Positions 49,301-58,800 are shown, counted from the first letter of the stretch. The stretch is DNA of 64,000 nucleotides from Liolophura sinensis (GCF_032854445.1 NC_088295.1:95907805-95971804); one strand, 5' to 3'. Notes: generated by a model not told the origin, from the sequence alone. A program made the numbers and translations.

Positions 49301-52300
49301 TTCTGGCTTGTGTAAATGTTGGGGATACATGCTGACAATGGCCTGTGTTTCTGGCCTGTGTGAATGTTGGTGATACATGTTGACAATATCCCTGTTTCTG
49401 GCTTGTGTAAATGTTGGGGATACATGTTGACAATGGCCCTGTGTTTCTGGTGTGTGTAAATGTTGGTGGTACATGTTGACAATGTCCCTGTGTTTCTGGC
49501 TTGTGTAAATGTTGGTGGTACATTTTGACAATTTCCCTGTGTTTCTGGCTTGTGTAAATGTTGGTGATACATGTTGACAATATCCCTGTGTTTCTGGCTT
49601 GTGTAAATGTTGGTGACACATGTTGACAATATCCCTGTGTTTCTGGCTTGTGTAAATGTTCGCGATACATGTTGACAACGTCCCTGTGTTTCTGGCTTGT
49701 GTGAATGTTGGTGGTACATGTTGGCAATGTCCCTGTGTTTGTGGCCTGTGTAAATGTTGGTGATACATGTTGACAACATCCCTGTGTCTCTGGCTTGTGT
49801 GTGTTTCAGGCTCCAGACCTCATTATCCATCACCCAGACAGTGTTTTAGATGCGATGGGCGACTGGTGCAAGGAGCACCATGGGAAGGTCTGTCAAACTA
49901 CTGTGTATCATGGTATAATGCCAGCGTCAAATTATACTTTAGGGACCGTCCCCATAAATCGTTTGCATTTGTTTGGTTTGTTTTTCTCCGAAAAACCAGA
50001 CTCGATCTACACCTTTCGTTTGCTTATTCGGTTGAAACGATTTAAGGGAATCAAAGGAATCCCCTGTATCGGTCGACCATAGTGATACATTTAAACATCG
50101 TTGTGTTAACTGGCGATTGGTAAGGAGGTTTCATCGCTAATATGCACAAGAAACAAATCCAAAGAAACAACAACATTGGTAGCACTTGTGAAACCTTTCA
50201 AATAAAAAGCTCAAGTTTCGCTCTTACATATTTTCACGATATTCCCGAGTCTACCGATACCCAGTATACAGGCCTAAATATGTGGTCGGACATATATGCC
50301 AGAAACTCATACAGGCCTATCCTACACCGTACAAGTACACATGTGCCAGGACATGCCAGTTCCTGCAGGTGTCGTTCCAGCCAACGCTGAGTTCTGACAA
50401 CTATGTGGTGCGATGGGTGTTTGACCAATCAGTGCTTGAGATCTAATAAAGGATATTCAATCATTTCATATGAACTGTAAGTTATATTCAGCCTTGGGAC
50501 TCGGGGTGTGACTGGGGCCGTCATGCAGGTGTTGAGAGGTGTTGATTCCTGCTGATCAAGCCCTGTTTACCGTTGATTAAAAGTTTTAATTGTCATATAC
50601 AACCAGGTGTCAGCATCTACTCACACCGAGTTTTGGTGTAATAAAATGTGCATATTTCTTTATTATAGTAGGCTATCCTTCATTCACAAACATAAGTAAG
50701 CCTACCAGCAGGCGTACAGACGATTATGGAAAGTTTAAAAATCTCCGCAGGATACATACAATTTGTCAACTTCAGCTTTGTCTGAATTCTCAAATAATTT
50801 TAATAATGCATTTTGTTTTGTATTTGTTATCTGCTGTTAATTTCTAAAGTAAACGTCTGTACCAGTTGTCACCAGCCTGATGTAATCCTTATAAACATTG
50901 TATAGTTTGTGTCGCTATCGTTCAACTGAAACCTTTGTCAAGAAGATAGTTCAGTTCAATCCAAGTTTGAGTTAAAGCTTTCAGGGGATGGGAGAAGAGG
51001 TAAGGTATTTACTGGAAATGGACTTTACTCCACGTCATACTGCATCGTTCGTATCTTCGAGCATATCTTTAGGATAATTTAGTATATATAAATATGCATA
51101 TTGATTATTAGGTTCTTTGCAATTCTAAATTTACTGCAGACATTATTAGGACAGGAAGTCATTTTGTGTGAGAAATTGAGGGATAGCTTCCAAATCCTCA
51201 CACCTAAAAGGGATGCAGGTGCCACATGAAATGTACGTGGTTTGTGTGTGATGGATGACAGGTATGCTCACATTTTCCCTCTACAGATGTCAAGCAAGGC
51301 CTGGTGGGGAATCAGGAAATAAGGCCTTTAATCTTTTCAATTAGGTTGAACCACTCAAACTTTGTTGTCAACTGAGCAAACATTGTTTATGCTTTCTGTC
51401 ACACTACTTATAGCCTTTCATCAAATACCTGCCACCCTACCCAGATAAATTATCCCAACATAGCTTGATAACAGTGGGCTTTGAAATAATTGTGACAAAA
51501 GTGTACACTGTACATGAATACAAATACTCCTGTAAATAAATTAGAAACTATCTTTCTTGACTTCTGTTTGTTTTTGTAAAGTGGTTTGTAAAGTTAAATA
51601 ATGTTCAGCGAGTTGATGTCCTCTCGATGAGCCTCCCCACCCTCCCTACCTTTGAGAATGGTCTGTCAGATTGGTGTCGTTCTCCCACCAAGGTAGACGC
51701 ATGGCCAGAAAAGGGAAACCACTTGTGTTTTACCCTCGCGGGCATTTTTCAAAAGCTTTATTCACATGAAAGGCAGCATTACTCGTTGACGAAACCGCAA
51801 TTTATCGACTTTCAATCATACAAGAGAGGCTATGGAGACAAGTGGTCGGTAAATTCGAGACCTGATGGGTGGAGTAACGAAAAGGTGAGAAAGCTAAATC
51901 TAAGAAGAAAAAAACGAAAATGATTCTTATAATAATTTTTGGGTATTAAATTTACTGCGTTAACGTGTCGTATAGAAAAGGCTCCAAAAGCAACCATTTA
52001 CATTGTTTGTACAGCTAGGTATCCTGACAGTTCTGATCAGTGAAGCGTGTCGTTGTTGTAGTCGACATTCCCTGCTGAGCTAGTGGGACTACTTTCGCAA
52101 GGCCTGCTCCCTCTGGCTGTTTCCAATATTATCGGCTCTAAGGGAAAAAACCCAACGAACTCGACTCTCATTAATTGAGTGTTCGTTCTTTTCATTCGTT
52201 TTTACTGAATCCGAAGCAAACGATTTATGGGGACGGGCCTGTAAATAAAATAGTTCCTGTGGTGTTAATTGAGGCCATATACGGTGTTGTATAGGTGTAC

Positions 52301-55300
52301 TATGGCACAACTCCTTCCTGTAATTCACATTCCTGTGTTGTCGCTAGTATCATGGTAATTAGCCATTTAGTGGGCTCACCTGGTGTAGGCAAAATGTCGG
52401 AATGACTGCAGATCTCAGGGTGCTGTGTTTGATGGATGCCAGTGGTAGGTAACGCATTTTCCAACCACTGGGCTTAACTTGGAAACATTTTTTCACTGCG
52501 TGGTTTTCTCAGCACACATTGACCTTGCCTGCACTGTTTACAATAAACCTAACAATGGAAGGTGTCTGCCTGTTACACCATTCACGAGTGCCTATGCAAA
52601 TTACTAGCTGCACGTACCTCTACACCTTTGCTAACACTACTGGGTGGAGCTACACAACGTTCTGTTTCATTTACTTGGAGTAGTGCCAGAGTTTTAGTGC
52701 CAACACGCACCTCAGGCACTTGTCTCCCGTCTCCTGCGAGAGTACGAGACCAACACAAATATGTGCACTGAAATTTAGGTGGCCTCATCTTCATTCCTTG
52801 GGAAAATCATCGCCTCTTGTTAAAACGAAACCTATATCTGTCGTGATGGCTGTGGTGAGTGTAAAGTGTGAGTCTTAGATACACCCTAAGAATTCCTTCG
52901 TCGGCATATGACTGAAAAATTGTTGAGCATGACGTTAAACCCCAAGCACTCATTCACTCACTCACTCTTTTCCTTTGACCAATCTGGCTTCACAGGCATT
53001 TGAGTTTCTGCTTTTTGTTTCTTCTTTCCCTTTGACCAATCTGGCCCCAGGAACAGTTGACAGTCCTGAATGTGGCCAGCCTGGGCTAACTTAAGTATTT
53101 GTGTTTCTGCTCTCACTTTGGCCAGTCGTCGTCATATGACTGAAAAATTGTTGAGTACTGCTCTCACTTTGGCCAGTCTGGGCTGACTCAGGTATTTGTG
53201 TTTCTGCTCTCACTTTGGCTAGTCTGGGCTGACTCAGGTATTTGTGTTTCTGCCCTCACTTTCACCAGTCTAGGCTGACTTAAGTATTTGTGTTTCTGTT
53301 CTCACTTAGGTCAGTCTGGGCTACTTAGATATTTGTGTTTCTGCCCTCACTTAGGTCAATCTGGGCTACTTAGATATTTGTGTTTCTGCCCTCACTTTGG
53401 CCAATCTGGGCTGACTTAAGTATTTGTGTTTCTGCTCTCACTTTTATCAGTCTGGGCTGACAGAAGCGGTAAGGCAGAGTAATATCAGTCTAACCAGTGC
53501 TGAGGATCAGATGGTGAAGTTTGTAACAGAGCATGTACCCAAAGGAAGCTGCCCCCTAGCTGGCAACTCCATCCATGTCGACAAAGAGTTCCTGAACCGA
53601 TACATGCCACGGTTCATGAGCCACCTCCACTACAGGATTGTTGACGTGAGCACATTGAAGGAACTCTGCAGGTAAATCTGGTCTATTCTAGCCTCTTAAT
53701 GGTAAGAGGGAACTCTGCAGGTAAATCTGGTCTATTCTAGGCTCACAGGGGTAAGGGGCGGGTCATGAAATGTGTCAGGAGGAACATGATTTTTGAGGGT
53801 TTATGGACAACAATCAGCTACACTTAAACCACATGATGCACATAAGTGATGAGAAAAAGTTTTGCCTTACTTCACTTCTAGAAGTTACTTACTTAATCAC
53901 CTATAGTAAAACTGGTATAAGTGTGCATGGGTCTTAAGTAAGGTTTATGGAAGTGGGTGTAAAGAGAACCGAAAATTGTCAAAGTTTTATTAATACCTAA
54001 TTTATCGCTATGGATGGTAAAAGAAGAAAAAACGAGTGTAGTTTAGTGAAAAAGAGAATATAATCCTCAAATCTGATATTCATTTACAACTTCCTAAATG
54101 AGAAAAGGGACTTCCCCAAGACACCAGTTTCCAAAACAACCATTTCTTACACTGGATATGCTGTCCACAACCATCAACACTGATTCACACAGGACACGCT
54201 GTACACACAACCATTAACACCAATTCACACAAGAAATACTGTACACACAACCATCAACACTGATTCACACAGGAAACACTGTACACACAACCATTAACAC
54301 TGATTCACACAAGAAATACTGTACACGCAACCATTAACACCGATTCACACAAGAAATACTGTACACGCAACCATCAACACTGATTCACACAGGAAACACT
54401 GTACACACAACCATTAACAGTGATTCACACAGGAAATACTGTACACACAACCATTAACACGGATTCACACTGGAAGTACTGAACAGGCAAGCATAAACAC
54501 TGATTCGCACAAGAAATACTGTACACAACCATCAACACTGATTCACACAGGAAACACTGTACATACAACCATTAACACTGATTCACACGGGAAACGCTGT
54601 ACACAACCATCAACACTGATTCACACAGGAAACACTATACACAACCATCAACACTTATTCACACAGGAAACGCTGTACACACAACCGTTAACACTGATTC
54701 ACAAAGGAAACACTGTACACACAACCATCAACACTGATTCACACAGGAAACACTGTACATACAACCATTAACACTGATTCACACGGGAAACGCTGTACAC
54801 AACCATCAACACTGATTCACACAGGAAACACTATACACAACCATCAACACTTATTCACACAGGAAACACTGTACACACAACCATTAACAGTGATTCACAC
54901 AGGAAACACTGTACACACAACCATTAACACGGATTCACACAGGAAACACTGTACACACAACCATTAACACGGATTCACACAGGAAACCTAATTCAGATAA
55001 TTATTGTGATGTTTGTTCTGGTTGAGTGTAGCAGAAAAGCTATTTGTGTTGGCAGACGCTGGTACCCTGATGTGTATTTACGTTGTCCTCCCAAAGCCCT
55101 CAGCCACAGGTTTGTTGATTTTTGTTCTGCTCTCAGTCTGTCCACAAAAAAGTGGTTAATCTGTGTGTACACACTTTGATATGGCACAATACCGGGTTAG
55201 GAAGAATCAGGAAGTTTTGTAAAGGATGAAGATTTTTTTTTTTTTTTTTTTTTTTGATTGGTGTTTTACGCCGCACTCAAGAATATTTCACTTATACGAC

Positions 55301-55844
55301 GGCGGCCAGCATTATGGTGGGTGGAAACCGGGCAGAGCCCGGGGGAAACCCACGACCATCCGCAGGTTGCTGGCAGACCTTCTCACGTACGGCCGGAGAG
55401 GAAGCCAGCATGAGCTGGACTTGAACTCACAGCGACCGCATTGGTGAGAGACTCCTGGGTCATTACGCTGCGCTAGCGCTTTAACCGACTGATCCACGGA
55501 GGCCCCTAAAGGATGAAGAGTGTATGCCAGATACATACATACATGTATATGGCTCGTTATGGTGGGGCACGTCTGCTTTACTGAAGGGGAGGTCATTTTT
55601 TGATCATGTATGAATAGTTGTAATTACCTCTAAGATCAACCCAGTTTCCTTAATAACCATAAAATTGACCACACTAAAAAAAAAGGGCAATAAGCCTGGC
55701 TTTGGTATAAAGCATGCAAAGCACAAAACCCATTCTTCTCATCTGTTTGTTCATATTTTGCTTTTCTCTTTCCACAGAGCCCTAGATGACATCAAGGAAA
55801 GCATAGCTGAGTTGCAACACTACAGGAAAACCATGCTGAAGTGA
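31196..55844 (+). CDS. REXO2: REXO2: oligoribonuclease, DEDDh 3'-5' exonuclease, complete, 6 exons
   Basis: Degrades 2-5 nt RNA (and short DNA) fragments to mononucleotides in mitochondria and cytosol. Exons 31196-31375, 37072-37155, 49810-49887, 53451-53671, 55056-55109 and 55778-55844 join in phase to 227 aa (human about 237). ExoI block: [20 protein letters not shown], with Asp58 and Glu60. Exo[18 protein letters not shown], with Asp158. Exo[13 protein letters not shown], with His205 and Asp209/Asp210. The characteristic [19 protein letters not shown] is intact. Residues 1-20 ([20 protein letters not shown]) are basic and lack acidic residues, like a mitochondrial presequence. The in-frame Met21 (MSGEARP) could give a cytosolic form, as described for human REXO2. 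ATG 31196 is the first Met of the open frame. Introns total about 24 kb and are mostly tandem repeats, yet every exon is undamaged. Confidence 0.97.
31455..31718. mobile_element. Foldback element with tRNA-Arg-like head in REXO2 intron 1
   Basis: Arms of about 64 bp (31478-31541 and 31655-31718) are near-perfect inverted repeats: ggttcacgcagatatcag, cgagacaggtggaagctc, tcgcaaac against its complement, with a loop of about 113 bp. Just left of the left arm, tagcctaatggataagc resembles a tRNA-Arg A box and gcgggttcacgc resembles a B box. It looks like a head-to-head SINE-derived or foldback element. No flanking duplication recognised. Confidence 0.6.
31771..32004 (+). mobile_element. SINE (family B), 5'-truncated, in REXO2 intron 1
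   Basis: Matches the copies at 11820 and 55233: gagcctctcatcaatg, gcgagttcaagttcagct, ccaccataatgctggccg, cgtcgtataagtgaaata and an (aaat)n tail. The flanking direct repeat ctccatgcc lies at 31762-31770 and 32005-32013. Confidence 0.9.
32580..34130. repeat. Minisatellite, about 47-51-bp unit, in REXO2 intron 1
   Basis: About 32 units of tctccattgaggagaaca, gcccactcaacgcctaca and cgtgtacacataaag. Units vary mainly as cgcctacacgtg versus tgcctacacatg, that is, at CpG sites, and in whether ataaag is present. The CACGTG version is an E-box. Confidence 0.96.
34131..35215. other. REXO2 intron 1 unique region with a degraded SINE B fragment
   Basis: At about 34372-34495 the sequence retains the SINE B series catgggaaggtcttccag, gtctgcctggttcgtccc, accgtaatgacttg and ends aaacaccaattaaaatta. 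From 34800 to 35215 there is a unique stretch with no recognisable coding content, running into an (aat)n run. Confidence 0.55.
35229..35256. repeat. (AAT)n microsatellite
   Basis: Eight or nine taa/aat triplets directly before the 54-bp array. Such triplet runs often mark the 3' end of a retroelement, which would fit the unrecognised unique stretch to its left, but no element is identified. Confidence 0.85.
35257..35945. repeat. Minisatellite, 54-bp unit, in REXO2 intron 1
   Basis: About 12 units of aatccaaacgatttcaat, aggtgttcctctaggatg and ctagtgttgacccctcat. Left units carry agtgttgacc and right units carry agcgtagacc, a clean directional change along the array. Confidence 0.97.
36120..36830. 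repeat. Minisatellite, 29-bp unit, in REXO2 intron 1
   Basis: About 24 units of atgtcgtagatgtacact plus ttctgacataa, with cgtag/catag variation at a CpG. It ends about 240 bp before exon 2. Confidence 0.96.
37072..37155 (+). CDS. REXO2: REXO2 exon 2
   Basis: The acceptor is gtatttgtag and the donor is gctgaggttctc, which is weak downstream of GT. It encodes residues 61-88, [20 protein letters not shown] then ADLNIVAE, directly continuing VDLE of exon 1 as in other oligoribonucleases. Confidence 0.95.
37430..40068. repeat. Minisatellite, 47-bp unit, left part, in REXO2 intron 2
   Basis: About 55 units of gtgtagaacaccccctga, tgtcagacagcctctggt and ctcctgtccct. A block of about 1.2 kb is duplicated: features at 38124-38730 recur almost base for base at 39328-39934, an offset of 1204 bp. 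The array is interrupted at its right end by a DNA transposon and resumes at 42790. Confidence 0.97.
40480..40690. repeat. Tandem repeat, 53-bp unit, about 4 copies, inside the transposon
   Basis: Units of cattttgtcacccataga, ctcaacctgacagaaagt and gagattccagcatgcca. It arose after or with the transposon, as it lies wholly within it. Confidence 0.95.
40813..40906 (+). mobile_element. SINE (family A) 3' fragment nested in the transposon
   Basis: Retains gtggaaatccaccctgaa, accaaggagacactgc and ctgctaagtacggcgtta then aacactcactcactcact, matching the 3' half of the SINE at 24337-24700. Diverged and 5'-truncated. Confidence 0.75.
41090..41870 (+). pseudogene. hAT-type transposase remnant, multiple stops
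   Basis: Around 41123-41182 the + strand reads [20 protein letters not shown]. Around 41706-41850 it reads [14 protein letters not shown], then [18 protein letters not shown], a stop, then RGFSVSKK. This resembles the C-terminal dimerisation region of hAT transposases (LP.L.K...LS..HGNA..ERxFS); the Glu position of that motif is TAG here. Several other stops and frame changes occur between. Clearly non-functional. The family level is an inference from the motif. Confidence 0.7.
42790..46935. repeat. Minisatellite, 47-bp unit, right part, in REXO2 intron 2
   Basis: Same unit family as 37430-40068, about 88 units. Sub-types: caccccaaatgtcaggc, caccccctgatgtcagac and cacccactgatgtcagac. Blocks recur with offsets of about 702 bp (43801-44076 and 44503-44778) and 722 bp (45555-45800 and 46277-46522). 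The unit is nearly free of stops on the minus strand, producing many spurious ORFs. Confidence 0.97.
46936..47440. other. REXO2 intron 2 unique stretch with a diverged SINE fragment
   Basis: At about 47230-47345, attggtgtttaatacttt, gaatttttcactgatatg and atggtggtcagg resemble the antisense 3' half of SINE B but with many changes. A short ttgttcacctgagcgacc motif repeats about five times near 47100-47190. Confidence 0.5.
47450..48340. repeat. Minisatellite, 59-bp unit, in REXO2 intron 2
   Basis: About 15 units of aaaatcagtcagcacctg, aaacatggccgtccacac and agagctctcgtagggttt. Moderately diverged. Confidence 0.95.
48380..49800. repeat. Minisatellite, 49-bp unit, abutting REXO2 exon 3
   Basis: About 28 units of aaatgttggtgatacatg, ttgacaatatccctgtgt and ttctggcttgtgt. 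The last unit merges into the exon 3 polypyrimidine tract (ggcttgtgtgtgtttcag), so the acceptor itself may be built from array sequence. Confidence 0.96.
49810..49887 (+). CDS. REXO2: REXO2 exon 3
   Basis: The acceptor is gtgtgtgtttcag and the donor is gggaaggtctgt. It encodes residues 89-114, [20 protein letters not shown] then KEHHGK. [13 protein letters not shown] is the family signature across this junction. A 49-bp array runs almost to the acceptor. Confidence 0.95.
49942..52239. mobile_element. Candidate TIR element (2.3 kb) in REXO2 intron 3
   Basis: The left end gggaccgtccccataaat, cgtttgc (49942-49966) and the right end gcaaacgatttatgggga, cgggcc (52216-52239) are inverted repeats of about 24 bp with one or two differences. 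No convincing target-site duplication. The interior has open frames (for example 51627-51923, 98 codons) with no domain I recognise, so it could be a non-autonomous element or a chance foldback. Confidence 0.45.
52240..53075. other. REXO2 intron 3 unique region with a SINE A 3' fragment
   Basis: At about 52881-52968, ccttcgtcggcatatgac, tgaaaaattgttgagcat, gacgttaaaccccaagca and ctcattcactcactcact form the sense 3' end of SINE A. The remainder is unique with no supported feature. Confidence 0.7.
53080..53450. repeat. Minisatellite, about 47-bp unit, carrying the REXO2 exon 4 acceptor
   Basis: About 8 units of ctctcactttggccagtc, tgggctgactcaggtatt and tgtgtttctg. The true exon begins ...ttatcag then tctgggctgacagaagcg. 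Each unit thus includes a decoy acceptor plus the first ~12 nt of exon 4. A SINE A scrap (catatgactgaaaaattg, ttgag) is embedded at about 53130-53156. Confidence 0.95.
53451..53671 (+). CDS. REXO2: REXO2 exon 4 (ExoII block with Asp158)
   Basis: The acceptor is acttttatcag and the donor is ctctgcaggtaaat. It encodes residues 115-187 plus two bases of Arg188, from SGLTEAVRQ to [10 protein letters not shown]. The upstream array carries decoy copies of the acceptor and first codons. The donor region is duplicated once downstream (53710-53740). Confidence 0.97.
53661..53740 (+). repeat. Two-copy duplication of the REXO2 exon 4 donor
   Basis: The 31-bp segment gaactctgcaggtaaatc plus tggtctattctag occurs at 53661-53691 (exon 4 end plus donor) and again at 53710-53740, 49 bp apart. 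The second copy is an intact decoy donor in the intron. Confidence 0.97.
54140..54990. repeat. Minisatellite, about 36-40-bp unit, in REXO2 intron 4
   Basis: About 22 units of cactgattcacacaggaa, acactgtacacacaacca and ttaa. A block of about 180 bp around 54540-54660 recurs around 54750-54860. Confidence 0.95.
55056..55109 (+). CDS. REXO2: REXO2 exon 5
   Basis: The acceptor is tgtgttggcag and the donor is agccacaggtttgt. The 54-nt exon encodes (R)[17 protein letters not shown] with catalytic His205. Phase 2 on both sides matches exons 4 and 6. Confidence 0.94.
55233..55506 (-). mobile_element. tRNA-derived SINE (family B), full length, in REXO2 intron 5
   Basis: On the minus strand: ggggcctccgtggatcag, tcggttaaagcgctagcg (A-box region), gagttcaagtccagctca (B-box region), ccaccataatgctggccg, cgtcgtataagtgaaata and an A-tail (22 T on the + strand at 55233-55254). 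The 13-bp target duplication taaaggatgaaga lies at 55220-55232 and 55507-55519. It is the youngest-looking mobile element in the window. Confidence 0.95.
55778..55844 (+). CDS. REXO2: REXO2 exon 6 (last), stop TGA
   Basis: The acceptor is ttctctttccacag. It encodes (R)[20 protein letters not shown] then K and TGA at 55842-55844. It supplies the final catalytic Asp in ALDD. I found no AATAAA in the first few hundred bases downstream, so the polyadenylation site is unresolved. Confidence 0.95.
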
Positions 55845-55969
55845 GAATTCCTCCATCATACATCTAGTTTTGTTGTTTTATTTCATGTATCGTGTTTCTC
55901 AGTAAATGATTTTAAGACGTCTTGATCACACATTGCTTTCTGTTCAGTTTTTTCCAAAAAATTGTTCAT

Positions 55970-58170
55970 TTCCAAAAATTTAACGGCCTTACTCTGCCAT
56001 ATCAGGGTCCACAATGTGAACCCTGGGGTTAACAAGGAACCCACAGCTGACGGCCTGACTCTGCCATGTCAGTGTCCACAGTGTGAACCCTGAGGTTAAC
56101 AAGGAACCCACAGCTGATGGCCTTACTCTGCCATGTCAGTGTCCACAGTGTGAACCCTGGGGTTAACAAAGAACCTACCGTCCACAGTGTGAACCCTGAG
56201 GTTAACAAGGAACCCACAGCTGACGACCTTACTCTGCCATGTCAGTGTCCACAGTGTGAACCCTGGGGTTAACAAAGAACCTACAGCAGGCGGTCTTACT
56301 CTGCCATATCAGTGTCCACAGTGTGAACCCTGAGGTTAACAAAGAACCCACAGCTGATGGTCTTACTCTGCCATATCAGTGTGATCCCTGGGGTTAACAA
56401 AGAACCTACAGCTGACCGTCTTACTCTGCCACCTCAGTATCCACAGTGTGAACCCTGAGGTTCACAAGAAACCTACAGCTGACGGCCTTACTCTGCCATA
56501 TCAGTGTCCACAGTATGAACCCTGGGGTTAACAAGGAACCCACAGCTGACGGTATTACTCTGCCATGTCAGTGTCCACAGTGTGAACCCTGAGGTTAACA
56601 AGGAACCTACTGCTGATGGCCTTACTCTGCATTATCATTGTTCTCAATGTGAACCTGCGGTTAACAAGGAACCCACAGCTCATGGCCTTACTCTGCCATA
56701 TCAGGGTCCACAATGTGAACCCTGAGGGTAACAAGGAACCTACTGCTGATGGTCTTACTCCACTATGTCATTGTCCTCAATGTGAACCCTGGGGTTAACA
56801 TAGAACCCATACATGTAGCTGATGGTCTTACTTTGCCATGTCAAGTGTTCACTGTGTGAACCTGCAGTTAACAAGGAACCTACTGCTGATGGCCTTACTC
56901 CACCAAATCATTATCCTCAACGTTAACCCTGAGGTTAACAAGGAACCTACAGCTGATGGTCTTACTCTGTTATGTTAGTGTTCACAGTGTGAACCCTGAG
57001 GTTAACAAGGAACGTACTGCTGATGGCCTTACTCTGTTATGTCAGTGTCCACAGTATGAACCCTGAGGTTAACAAGGAACCTACTGCTGATGGCCTTACT
57101 CCACCATATCATTGTCCTCAATGTTAACCCTGGGGTTAACAAGGAACCTACAGCTTATGGTCTTCCTCTGCTATGTCAGTGTTCACAGTGTGAATCCTGA
57201 GGTTAATAAGGAACCTACAGCTTATGGCCTTACTCCACTATGTCATAGTGTTCACTGTGTGAACCTGCGGTTAACAAGGAACCTACTGCTGACGGCCTTA
57301 CTCCACCATGTCAGTGTCCACAATGTTAACCCTAAGGTTAACAAAGAAACTACAGCTGACCGTCTTACTCTGCCACCTCAGTATCCACAGTGTGAACCCT
57401 GAGGTTAACAAGGGACCTACAGCTGACGGCCTTACTCTGCCATATCAGTGTCCACAATGTGAAACCTGAGGTTAACAAGGAACCCACAGCTGACGGCCTT
57501 ACTCTGCCATGTCAGTGTCCACAGTGTGAACCCTGGGGTTAACAAGGAACCCACAGCTGACGGTCTTCCTCTGCTATGTCAGTGTTCACAGTGTGAATCC
57601 TGGGGTTAACAAGGAACCTACAGCTGACGGCCTTACTCTGCAACCTCAGTATCCACAGTGTGAACCCTGAGGTTAACAAGAAACCTACAGCTGACGGCCT
57701 TACTCTGTCATATCAGTGTCCACAATGTGGGCCCTGGGGTTAACAAGGAACCCACAGCTGACGGCCTTACTCTGCCATGTCAGTGTCCACAGTGTGAACC
57801 CTGGGGTTAACAAGGAACCCACAGCTGACGGTCTTCCTCTGCTATGTCAGTGTTCACAGTGTGAATCCTGAGGTTAACAAGGAACCTACAGCTGACGGCC
57901 TTACTCTGTCATATCAGTGTCCACAGTGTGAACCCTGGGGTTAACAAGGAACCCACAGCTGACGGTCTTCCTCTGCCATGTCAGTGTCCACAGTGTGAAC
58001 CCTGGGGTTAACAAGGAACCCACAGCTGACGGTCTTCCTCTGCCATGTCAGTGTCCACAGTGTGAACCCTGGGGTTAACAAGGAACCCACAGCTGATGGT
58101 CTTCCTCTGCTATGTCAGTGTTCACAGTGTGAATCCTGAGGTTAACAAGGAACCTACAGCTGATGGCCTT
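55970..58170. repeat. Minisatellite, about 67-bp unit, downstream of REXO2
   Basis: About 34 units of aaccctggggttaacaag, gaacccacagctgacggc, cttactctgccatgtcag and tgtccacagtgtg. Starts about 125 bp after the REXO2 stop, so it may lie within its 3' UTR. Confidence 0.96.
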
Positions 58171-58800
58171 ACTCTATGTTATGTCACCACTCTGAGGCAT
58201 CCCTTCAGTATCACCAAGTCACACCTGTGTTCTGAGGCCTGCCAGAGTCACACCTGTGCTCTGAAAAAAAAGGTGCTGTCCTTTTTTGGCTACATCCTTT
58301 TTTTCACATCAGCAACCCATACAGACAACAAGCAAGACAACATTATTTACCATGATATGGTTTTAATAAGTCAAAGAATTCTTTACTGTATCAGAAAAGC
58401 TTTCAAAGAAACATGGTCTGGTTTAAGATGAAAGTGCCATTGGTGTTTCTGAGTCCCAACTCGCCAATTATTGACACAGAATTTAATAATCTGTCAATCT
58501 ATTTAATGAGCTAAAGCACAGCAAATGTTCCTGGTCTACCTGCATTCAGACACCTGCATCAAAGTTTACAGCTCCTGGTATGTGATATCCAACTATACTT
58601 CTTTTACCAATGATCTCGCCCACAAAAAACCAACAGACTATTTCCAGACTGATGAGGGTGTTCAGCCATGCTTCCTGAAAGGACAAAAATTACAGGTCAT
58701 AGTGAGAAAGTTGGTAAAAATGATAGAGATTAATATATAATTTTCACGTTTATCTTTACTAAATTTCATGTAGAACAATAGTTCAGATGTGAGAGACACG
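58171..58800. other. Unique AT-rich stretch between two large arrays
   Basis: About 630 bp with an A-run near 58263 and an open frame at 58525-58740 (71 codons) without recognisable domain. No gene can be supported. Confidence 0.4.

Noticed and set aside
48281-49833. Minus-strand repeat proteins up to 286 codons ([11 protein letters not shown] type)
   Set aside because: 49-bp array; the same peptides occur in rotating frames. No start context or codon bias.
51627-51923. 98-codon ORF ([13 protein letters not shown])
   Set aside because: Not recognised, no splice context, and inside a candidate TIR element; too short to call.
58525-58740. 71-codon ORF (MFLVYLHSDTC)
   Set aside because: No recognisable domain; could be chance in AT-rich sequence.
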